Positions 1 through 7,740 of a stretch of 17,392 bases of DNA are shown piece after piece. Position numbers and translations under genes: made by a program. Location of the stretch: positions 6,883 to 24,274 of the forward strand of contig JAOXYB010068722.1 of NCBI GenBank assembly GCA_028565635.1, given 5' to 3'. Numbering within the stretch: position 1 is the stretch's first letter; every line of letters starts with the position of its first letter. Origin of the DNA: Phoronis ovalis (taxonomy: Eukaryota; Phoronida; Phoronidae). The notes beneath the pieces are model-generated. The model made no database searches. It saw nothing but the letters and a program-made list of their open reading frames with translations, and was not told where the DNA came from.

Positions 1-198
1 TTATTATTAGTCATACCTATAAACATAGACCAACTGTACTGAGTACGACTCGCTGTATATCATTATTATTATTAGTCATACCTATAAACATAGACCAACT
101 GTACTGAGTACGACTCGCTGTATATCATTATTATTATTAGTCATACCTATAAACATAGACCAACTGTACTGAGTACGACTCGCTGTATATCATTATTA
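1..198. repeat. Perfect 65-bp tandem repeat, three copies, running off the left edge
   Basis: Units at 1-65, 66-130 and 131-195 are identical by eye. Each starts with a TTATTATTAG run and contains the short inverted repeats GTACTGAGTAC and GAGTACGACTC. The array stops at about 198, some 35 bp from the donor of CLCA exon 11, so it lies in the next intron of that gene. More copies may lie to the left. No ORF or CRISPR-like spacer structure is present. Confidence 0.95.
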
Positions 199-233
199 AT
201 GAATATGCAACCTAACATTTTTTAAATATTTAC

Positions 234-398
234 TTGAGTACATTGCTCGTGCGCCACTCCCAACTCCGTTGCCATTTTGTATCACTCTAGTTTGGCCGTC
301 TTTATTCTTGGCGGAAACTTCCACTGTGTATCGGCCATTAACCGATAAATTTACAAGGAAGGCGGAATATATACCGTCATCTTTTGTTGTATCTGCTC
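234..398 (-). other. CLCA exon 11, last coding exon visible in the window
   Basis: The acceptor lies at 400-399 and the donor is GTAAAT at 233. The exon completes the split Gly codon from exon 10 and reads ADTTKDDGIYSAF then VNGRYTVEVSAKNKDGQTRV, which is the conserved CLCA segment following LDNGAG. It ends in phase 1 after AMYS. If the donor were not used, translation would run 13 more codons to a TAA at 198-196, just where the 65-bp tandem array begins. The donor reading is preferred because family members continue for well over 100 more residues. Confidence 0.8.
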
Positions 399-3300
399 CT
401 AAAGTATTGGAAATAAATAATATTGCAAGTTAATAAATATTTTGTGCCTACTCCTCACTACTGCATGTTTAATTACTACACGAAAATGCAAACTTTAACT
501 TTGATTATAATTAACACTCCCAAGGGAAACATTTTCCTCAAGAACGTGATATTACGAGATGGACATCGATAACTCTTAGGCATTGGTGCTGACAAAACAA
601 CCTGGTATGGAACTTTGCAGAGATAAAATCCAAATATTCTAAGAATATTCAGCTTCCTTAAATGTTGGTTTGCTATCTTATTTCATCCAGGCAACTTAAT
701 TGTATTGAGCCGACAGCTCGTCGTGTCGTGGTTGTGATAAATGGTCAATCTGCTTTGATAGTCGTACGATTAATATTACAATGATGACATTGATCGTTGT
801 CGTTGGTAAGGATTGCATCTGTGATGACAATATTAAATTATGACAATATTAAATTCTAAAAGATGATTGTAAAATGTCAATGTTTACCTAAACCGTTGTC
901 GTACAGCATCACTATTATTGGATCTGCATGCGGCCTGTCCACATTGGCTACTACTTGAGCATCTAGTATTGGTGCATACCCTTGAGAAACTTCAGCATAA
1001 ATTATGATGTGTTCCGGAAATATAACGGCAATTTTATTAAGCCAAGAGAAGCACTTGATTGGGTACGTTCCATTACGTACACTTGTTTTTACATCTACTA
1101 CTACGGGATCTATACCATATCCATACACGGAATAAGTCCAGTTTCCTGCCTAAACAAAATATCACATACTAATACTAGATGAATATATATTTCTATTTTA
1201 GTAAAAGCAATATAATAGTTCAGCTATTAGCACTAGATCAATGGGTTTCTTGATATTTCTATCTTGACGTGCATAGGGGGGCAGTCAATATCAAAGTGGG
1301 CACCCATGTTCCAACATGGCCTTTCAAAAAAGCTTCTAACGAATTCGAAGTGAAATTCTGCAAGAAAATACAACCCTAAGGAAGTCGCACCTTCAAAAAA
1401 AACACCCCTTTTCGTGATTTTAGCCACACAAAAAAAACAGACCTAGGCACGAAACATACCCTTTCACGGGAAATTTTGTTGGAACATGCGTACCCTCTTT
1501 CATATTGACTGCGCCTCTCGGGGGACCAGGAAACAGCTTAAAGATGCACAAACAATGTAACTTTCTAAAGAGTCCGGCAAAGTCATGCAATAACATCGCA
1601 ATACAAATTACAGCACGTTCTTTAAAAATTGTAGAGGACAGGAATTTCGTTTATGAAAATATTTATTTTTTAAAAATATATAAATATTGTAATAATATTA
1701 GTATGAAGTACTGCTACAATACGTACCTTAGCTTTTGGAACGTGAACTTGTGCAATGTTAAACGTTGTGTCGTTCTTGTATTCGCTACTACCGCTTTTGT
1801 ATATTTTATTTTTTGGACTGGTGACGTTTACCTACACAATGGACAACGTTACCGTAACAAACTCTGTTATATTATTTTAAGTGAAATGATTGACAAAATC
1901 TATGACATGAAAGTGTATACGCTTTGATACCTCACTGATGTTGTATCATGATGCACGTGACATGCTTACTGTACCAAAATATTAATAAGTTTTTTAATTA
2001 GCGAGGAAACGTTGTTTCTACTTTATTACAACCGACTATACTAAAATTAGTAAATTTACGTTGTAATTAGCTCTCTGTGGAAACGAGAACACAAACTTTG
2101 TGTCCATTCCAACACTTTCATCCAGTAAAACAAACCCATGATGAACACTGCCATTGGCAATCGTTACAACGTAGTTACTTAACTGGAAAATCAAAACAAA
2201 TATTTAAAAAATGAAATCCGACATTACACGTATTTAAACATTAATGAGCTTTCTTCTAATTTCAATACAAACATAGCATACTGGATTTTTTTTGTAATAA
2301 AAAGTAAAAATCTAAATGTGTACTAAATGGTATGCTTCTTAAATCCTTACTCACCGTTATTTCACTCCCGCCAAGTGAATGACCTATATCAGAAAATGCT
2401 ACACTGAATACATCGGTAGTGAAGTTTTCGTTTTCAGAGTAGTAATAAAAACTGCCTCCTACAACAAAAATAATTTTTTTTAGTACGAGTGGGGTTCGAA
2501 CCCACGCGGACATTTGTCCATTGGAACTTAAGTCCAACGCCTTAACCACTCGGCCATCGTACTGCATATGCAGAAATCAGGTCAATGATTCATTAATATA
2601 TAATTTAAATGTAGCTAGGTGATTGTAGATTTTCTTATTATTCAAAACATGATAACTGTGTCTTGATGAGAAAAATGTGGGCAATTATGTTAACTTTTTT
2701 ATACTGTAGCTGTGTAGTGCTACTAAACTCATTTATGCCAACATCGAAATGGCCCCAGAATATTAGTTATTTGTACCCAGACTATTATTTGGAAGCTTAT
2801 TTATACAAAGGCCACATCTATTATACAATTTTACGGCAGGTGATGGCTGGTATTGTTAAAGAAATCTTTTGAAATAAATAAACGCTTCTTATGAGAAAAG
2901 CAAATTTAACTACCTGTTTTCTGTGAGAGAGCTTCCAGTCGATCTTCCGCTTCTTTACCAAGTCCGATTGTGTCCACAGTCACCCCACTATCAACAATGT
3001 ACTGTATGAACGTTTCGTTGGATAACTTTGTATGCATAGTTTTCATAAATGGTGCAACACTTTCTTGACCATCACTTATTAACACTATTTTAGAGCCATC
3101 AACAGTTGAGGATGTATTCGTTTGAAGAACCTTATTTAACAATTGAACGAAAAAACGGTCACTGTACAATATATAATAAACAAAAATCACACACCGTATA
3201 CTTAACATTTTTTTACTTATTAATATAAAAAATATTTTTTCTTCGCTTAATAGGCGATTTTTGCTAAATATTATAATGTCAAGTTGATACGAACAAGCAT

Positions 3301-6300
3301 TTCATGTTTTGTTTGTGCATGCCGAAATTATATCGGAAGTACGGTGGCCGAGTGGTTAAGGCGTTGGACTTAAGTTCCAATGGACGAATGTCCGCATGGG
3401 TTCGAACCCCATCCGTACTATAATTTTTAAATTATAATTATAAAAATATAGTAAAAAAGATTTGTTTAGTTATTTTTAATAACATGTATTTAATGGATCA
3501 CCATATTTCATGAGAAGAGTTCAGCTATTTGCTAGAAGACACATTGATCGAGGTGGATGGGAAAATCTATTGTATCCTTTTTCATACATGTATGAATTTT
3601 ATCATTTAGTTACCTTCAGTGCCTCTGACAAACCCAAACCAATGCATGTTGTACCACCAATATCTCGCTCAGTAGGAATTTTATCCGCGAGTCTCAGCTT
3701 GTCCGCTTCATTTTTGATGACAGTCGGAGAAATAAAAACTTTAGCAAATCTGCTAAATGTTATCATAGCGAACTCTATTCCCAATGGAAGCTCGTTTTTT
3801 AAGAATTTGGTGAAAGCTTGCCCAAGTTTGAAAATTCTGTTGTTCTGTGAAAAAAAGCAAACAGTAACGTGTATTATTAAAACTTTCTAGACTAAAGCGT
3901 GTATCAAGTAATTTTTAAATGTTTTCAGATGTCAACTGAGAAAACGTACTGTAGAAATTGCGCAAAAATGTAATAAACTTTATGTTAACATATGAAAAAA
4001 TAACTGAATACTGTAAATATATGTAGACAAATGTTATAAAACCTTTATCTATTGTCCTGGTAGCATCGTGAATGGCATTTAATATTTATAATTTCAAAAA
4101 TATAGTACGAATGGGGTTCGAACCCATGCGGACATTCGTCCATTGGAACTTAAGTCCAACGCCTTAACCACTCGGCCACCGTACTTTCGATGTAGGCTCC
4201 GGGTTACATACTTGAGTTTGCGTTGCTTTCATGCTTCTATGCGAGGAATTATGATTTTTTAAAGAAAAATAGCTGGAATTCGCTAGCTAACTGACTAACT
4301 TACTTTTGCCATTGAGCCAGACTGATCCACAACAAATACGATCCTCTGTGTGTTCTGAGAGTATGAAAGGCGAAATTGTGGGGTAGTATCGTTAACGAAT
4401 CTAGGCGGATTTGCTCCATTCGCAAAATCAGGATGATTTACTATGACGTCCCATGTTCCTTTGTAGTTGCATAGTATATTGTGCTTGCTGGGTGCTTCAA
4501 CATTATGTTGTAAAGTGAAATCTGTAGGAGCACTTTCACAGAAATTGACAACCTACAAGAGTGATTGATGTGATTTATACAGTTTCATAACACTGACAAA
4601 TCACATTTTCAAAAATATTATTAATTATCTTGCTGAACATAAAGAACAGTCTGGAAAGTCACCGAGCCCGGGATACAGAGTTTGTTGCCGTGTAGAAAGT
4701 CTTCAGTATCTGGCACTACTACGATATAACTTAATTATATTAGACCCAGGCAATATTATTAGTGCGTTATATGCTTAGCACGTCGTAAAAGCATCTGAAA
4801 AAATTAAAATATGCATCTTTGAATTGCTTACCGATTTTAAAAATTGCATGCTCATAATAGATGTTTTAGCAGTTCCTTTCTGTAAATCTGGGAAGAATTC
4901 ACACTTATCTTGTGGAATACTAGTTTCTGTATCCATATCACACGATGTGTAATTTTCAATATGCAACACATCACCAACAATATCACCAGAACACAGTGTC
5001 GGTACCAGATGGCCTGTTTGATTTAGGTAAAAATTCGGGTACAGATCACTTTCTGTACCTGCACTATATTCATCAAAGACTCCATAGCGAAGGTGAGCAA
5101 ACTCATGCACAAACAAGCGACCTAAGATGCATAATCACATAGATATGAACATTTTTTAATATTAATACACACAACATGGTACACGACTTTTCGAATTCGC
5201 TTGTTAACATATTAAACATTGTGATCCCTTAAGATCTAAATATACTTTTGGTTTTGATATACTAAGGATTGCACATTATATCTGTTCTAATAATATAACC
5301 ATGCAGCTTCCTATTATATTTTTATTTATTTCGTAACGATGATCTTGTCCATAGTGTATACTGTTACACTGATTTTTTTTCGAATTGAACAGTATAAAGT
5401 CGTCATCCTCTGAGGCAAATACAACGCCTTGATGGTTAACTTGAAAACCAGCATCAGCAGTCTAAGAACGCCGGAGACTGATTATTTAAATAAACCGAAA
5501 ACTATGGGAAAATGGAATTGAAAAAAGATGCTGAACATGATATGATATTGTAACATAATTAAAGATAATTCTGTCATTGTTTTTTTATATATGTATACAA
5601 TATTTACCCGCATCTCCAAAAAGGTCTCTTTTCCCATCAGCGTTCAAGACAAAGTCAGGTGTCAGGTGTATAAACTGTCCCTCTTCACCACATCCTCCTG
5701 GTTGCTTTACGTAAGGATTATCGCCCCATAGTGTGTGTGGTTTATCTATGATGACGTCAGCATGTTCAAAAGTACTAGGCTGTCCATGTTCGTAATTCTG
5801 TTTTCGTTTCCATGATGATGGAATGAGAATTGTCACTTGCCTTATGAACGCTCGATGTCTGGATGCTTCATACAGATATGATGAGCTGTCAGTGATAGTT
5901 TTCTGGAATGCGCAAGACGAACTTTTGAAATTTTGCACATGTTATGCGCGCATTAACATATAATTGATAAATTTAATTGTACGTATAGAACCCGGGGTAT
6001 AGAAACAGTCAGCTTCCGTCATAGCTATATATTTGCAAGAAATGGGGAGTAGGGAAGCAATACAATGACATGCTGTGAAAAGCACAGGTTCAAGATGACT
6101 CGGGATATTAATTTCAATTGATCAAACCGCCGTCTCATTTGATCATGGCACGGGGAACACACACGTTTATCTTATTTGTCTTTCGGTATAGGAGGTAAAT
6201 CACTTAATTGACACTTTCGATGATAATAACCAAGAAACAATGATTAAATTTCATCATATGATGAAAAAATAATATACTTTCTTGAAACTGATGCAGTTCG

Positions 6301-6673
6301 TATCTTAGCCACAAAATCTGAGGAATCTAAGCTACGAGCGAATGTTGGTATTTATGAAATAATTAAATGGTGCAATTGCTTGGGTTAAATATAAAATGAC
6401 TTTACTAAAATCTGTTTGGATTTTTAAATCAAAGTTTAATTAGCGGGTTTAACATACATACACTAACTATGTCAAAACACCGTTAATTTTAACCGGCAAT
6501 TAAAATTGAGTTATTCTTACTTTTAGCTCAGTAATAATCATTCCATCCTCCTCTACGCTACTCTGAATACTAACCACCAAGTCCTCATATCCGTTTTTAC
6601 TTAATTTCATTGAAGATCTGCTGCGGCATTCACAAGTTACCAGAAACACAAGAATTAACAAACATAACTGCAT
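234..6673 (-). CDS. Calcium-activated chloride channel regulator (CLCA family), 5' eleven coding exons, 3' end off window
   Basis: Secreted CLCA proteins are self-cleaving metalloproteases that modulate calcium-activated chloride channels; this role is family knowledge. I joined the minus-strand exons 6673-6521, 5902-5608, 5121-4832, 4552-4304, 3844-3614, 3130-2914, 2458-2355, 2182-2060, 1831-1727, 1149-888 and 398-234. All introns are GT-AG, all phases agree, and 731 codons result. The Met at 6673 is the first in-frame ATG after an in-frame TAA and is followed by a hydrophobic signal peptide (MQLCLLILVFLVTCECRS). N-terminal CLCA signature residues NGYEDLVVSI follow at about 27-36. The metalloprotease motif HEFAH lies at 155-159 with D166, and the VWA domain spans about 315-480. 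Exons 8-11 carry the beta-sandwich segment, the QGYAPILDAQVVA stretch and DTTKDDGIYSAF. Many N-glycosylation sequons (NQT, NYT, NDT, NFT, NWT) fit a secreted protein. Family members are usually around 900 residues, so about a fifth is missing to the left. Family assignment is secure; exact orthology is not. Confidence 0.93.
888..2458 (-). other. CLCA exons 7-10: beta-sandwich and start of C-terminal region
   Basis: Exon 7 (residues 480-513) reads GSFYYYSENENF and ends SLGGSEIT, closing the VWA domain. Exon 8 (514-554) contains TIANGSVHHGFVLLDESVGMDTKF, which matches the family pattern of an NGS...V.DSTVG.DT.F strand. Exon 9 (555-589) is only 105 bp and reads VNVTSPKNKIYKSGS...IAQVHVPKAK. It was found from splice sites because it is too short to stand out as an ORF. 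Exon 10 (590-676) starts AGNWTYSV and contains IIYAEVSQGYAPILDAQVVA and the beginning of DNG. The junction between exons 8 and 9 restores the expected spacing between the DT.F strand and the SP.G turn, which supports the join. Confidence 0.88.
1272..1524. mobile_element. Short inverted-repeat element (MITE-like) inside CLCA intron 9
   Basis: A 35-base terminal inverted repeat was found by eye: 1282-1316 against the reverse complement of 1477-1511, matching at 31 of 35 positions. Both arms start CAGTCAATAT and end CATGTTCCAACA. G-rich tips lie outside the arms (aggggggc on the left, and cctctcgggg on the right, which is G-rich on the complement). The element is about 250 bp and has no transposase. 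The minus-strand ORF at 1233-1427 overlaps it and has no family features. A target duplication could not be fixed. Confidence 0.75.
2466..2470 (-). terminator. Pol III terminator of tRNA copy A (T5), also in exon 7 polypyrimidine tract
   Basis: On the minus strand five T residues occur 11 bases beyond the tRNA discriminator, which fits a eukaryotic Pol III stop. The same bases form the core of the pyrimidine tract in front of the CLCA exon 7 acceptor (TTATTTTTGTTGTAG). Confidence 0.7.
2481..2563 (-). tRNA. tRNA-Leu (UAA), copy A, in CLCA intron 6, sense to host gene
   Basis: Type II tRNA of 83 bases with no intron. The 7-bp acceptor stem AGTACGA/TCGTACT is perfect, with discriminator A at 2481. 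The D-arm carries box A TGGCCGAGTGG. The anticodon stem TTGGA/TCCAA encloses loop CTTAAGT with anticodon TAA at 2530-2528. The long variable arm is GGAC-AAAT-GTCC, and the T-arm GTGGG-TTCGAAC-CCCAC carries box B GGTTCGAACCC. It should read the UUA codon. The core is very close to other animal tRNA-Leu(UAA) genes. Its 3' end is 22 bases from the acceptor of CLCA exon 7. Confidence 0.97.
3338..3420 (+). tRNA. tRNA-Leu (UAA), copy B, in CLCA intron 5, antisense to host gene
   Basis: Type II tRNA of 83 bases. The acceptor stem AGTACGG/CCGTACT is perfect and the discriminator is A at 3420. Box A is TGGCCGAGTGG at 3345-3355 and box B is GGTTCGAACCC at 3399-3409. The anticodon TAA is at 3371-3373 in loop CTTAAGT. 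The variable arm is GGAC-GAAT-GTCC and the T-stem is ATGGG/CCCAT. It is on the plus strand, opposite to CLCA, and differs from copy C at a single base (position 66 of the acceptor stem). Confidence 0.97.
3424..3428 (+). terminator. Pol III terminator of tRNA copy B (T5)
   Basis: Five T residues lie four bases after the discriminator of the plus-strand tRNA, as expected for Pol III termination of a tRNA transcript. Confidence 0.75.
4096..4100 (-). terminator. Pol III terminator of tRNA copy C (T5)
   Basis: On the minus strand the sequence TATATTTTTGAAA follows the tRNA 3' end directly, with five T residues beginning three bases after the discriminator. Confidence 0.75.
4103..4185 (-). tRNA. 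tRNA-Leu (UAA), copy C, in CLCA intron 4, sense to host gene
   Basis: Type II tRNA of 83 bases. The acceptor stem is AGTACGG/TCGTACT with a G-U wobble at pair 7-66, and the discriminator is A at 4103. The anticodon is TAA at 4152-4150, the variable arm is GGAC-GAAT-GTCC, the T-stem is ATGGG/CCCAT, and boxes A and B are intact. It is otherwise identical to copy B and has three further core differences from copy A. It appears functional; a wobble at 7-66 is tolerated. Confidence 0.96.
4832..5121 (-). other. CLCA exon 3: zinc metalloprotease active-site and cysteine region
   Basis: This exon begins two bases into a Gly codon split with exon 2 and encodes residues 151-246. It carries RLFVHEFAHLRYGVFDEYS, with H155, E156, H159 and D166. 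In CLCA proteins the two His and the downstream Asp bind zinc and the Glu is catalytic, so the active site looks complete. Downstream cysteines (TLCSGD, TSCDM, DKCEFF) and the block TAKTSIMSMQF correspond to the cysteine-rich segment and the ASIMF-like block of the family. The acceptor is ctta ag at 5123-5122 and the donor is GTAAGC at 4831. The segment between the active site and the ASIM block looks compact compared with vertebrate members. Confidence 0.92.
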
Positions 6674-7633
6674 CTTCGTTATAAGTGCTATGATGGACTT
6701 AATTTCATTACCAATACAGTCATCATTTTAAAAAACAGATCCAAATTATAGAATGTTTTTAACGTATGTTTGCTGTCATTGCAAGTTGACCTTCAAGTTT
6801 TTTCTGCATTTTTATCCAGTAAGGCACGCAATGAATTGTGGTTCTACATTTATAACTCCCAGTGACGGTGATAAGATGCCCTATTTCCCTTATGAGAAAT
6901 TATACCTGCAGTCCTTCCTCCGGGACATGTACAACATATGTTCCGATATTGCTATATATGTTTACCTCGGTTCACATCATCACATGCAATGATATATCAC
7001 ATAAGTAAGGTTCAAAGATCTGTAGCTTTATTGTCTTGATGAGAACTTTATCATTTTGTTTTATCATCTGTCGACTATGTAAACAAGTAGCTCTGTCCTC
7101 ACATGATTGCCACTATAGGTAGCGCTACTTTGCCGGAGAACGTGAATACTGCAAAAAGAAAACCAAATAGCTCCATACGATGCATAAACGTTGCAAATGT
7201 AAACAAGGCGATAAACTAAAACACAGTGCAATATATTTTTTACAGTTTTTTAAATTGTCGTCTGTGTATCACAATTTAATAACTAATCAACAGTAAATTG
7301 AGTTGTATGCCGCCCAACAATTACTGCATGTCAGCATCTATAGCTATGATCCTATTGCGAGACACCTCGGTTAATTGCTATGTGATGTGTAATCTGCCAT
7401 TCCAAGAAATATAACTATCTCACATAAGCAACATGTACTGCAATATGTTATATTCATCACTTCTAAATTTTTTAATTTTTTCAGTACTTTCCCACATGCA
7501 TTGTATCGAGATTGCGATTTACTGTAAAAAATGCATAAAATAGCTGTTGTTTATCCATTTTGTTCATTTATAAACGTAACGACAAGAGAAAAAATCCGGT
7601 TAATTAAAAGATATAACGAAAACATTTTTTTAT

Positions 7634-7657
7634 ATCTTTATAATTAGTTATAAAGAT
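7634..7657. repeat. Perfect AT-rich hairpin, 10-bp stem and 4-base loop
   Basis: ATCTTTATAA, loop TTAG, TTATAAAGAT. It sits in the middle of the intergenic region within very AT-rich DNA. It may be an end remnant of an element or a cruciform-prone site; no function can be assigned. Confidence 0.6.
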
Positions 7658-7728
7658 TATAATATTAATTAAAGCATGCTGCTCGGCTGAAATTTTATAC
7701 TTTACAGGACGTATTGTATTTTAATCAC

Positions 7729-7740
7729 TGCGCATGCGTG
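7729..7740. promoter_or_regulatory. NRF1-like CpG palindrome TGCGCATGCGTG
   Basis: The sequence differs at one position from the known NRF1 binding consensus YGCGCAYGCGCR, and the CpG dinucleotides stand out in AT-rich surroundings. It could belong to a promoter of either flanking gene, but it is 1.1 kb from the CLCA ATG and 2.1 kb from the other start. One degenerate site is weak evidence. Confidence 0.25.

Larger units (their letters stand above)
2914..4552 (-). other. CLCA exons 4-6: von Willebrand factor A domain with complete MIDAS
   Basis: Exon 4 (residues 247-329) holds the conserved N-E-A-P-x-K-x-N-x-x-C block and GTWDVI, and ends with FVVDQSGSMAK. This gives the MIDAS triad D322, S324 and S326. 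Exon 5 (330-406) contains GIEFAMITFS and IGGTTCIGLGLSEAL with the MIDAS Thr at 394. Exon 6 (407-478 plus a split Gly) contains DGSKIVLISDGQES with the MIDAS Asp at 426, followed by GVTVDTIGLGKEAEDRLEALSQKTG. All five metal-coordinating positions known from VWA domains are present, so the fold should bind a divalent cation. The three exons are separated by introns 4 and 5, each of which contains a tRNA-Leu gene. Confidence 0.92.

Noticed and set aside
1-198. CRISPR-like array
   Set aside because: The units abut directly with no variable spacers and the locus is an animal intron; it is a plain tandem repeat.
1505-1927. Plus-strand ORF of 140 codons
   Set aside because: It lies antisense over CLCA exon 9 and intron 9 with low-complexity translation and no family feature.
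2663-2872. Plus-strand ORF of 69 codons with a hydrophobic start
   Set aside because: It lies in CLCA intron 6, antisense to the host; composition is ordinary for AT-rich non-coding DNA and there is no splice or homology support.
3510-3890. Plus-strand ORF of 126 codons
   Set aside because: It is the antisense shadow of CLCA exon 5, whose minus-strand translation is clearly VWA.
2481-4185. The tRNA copies as tRNA-derived SINEs or pseudogenes
   Set aside because: All stems, the anticodon loop, both Pol III boxes and a T5 stop directly after the 3' end are intact, and no SINE body or poly-A tail follows.
4945-5142. Plus-strand ORF of 65 codons
   Set aside because: It is antisense to the CLCA metalloprotease exon.
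6753-6992. Plus-strand ORF of 79 codons just upstream of the CLCA start
   Set aside because: No recognisable motif or good start context was found; it is likely a chance ORF in the promoter region.
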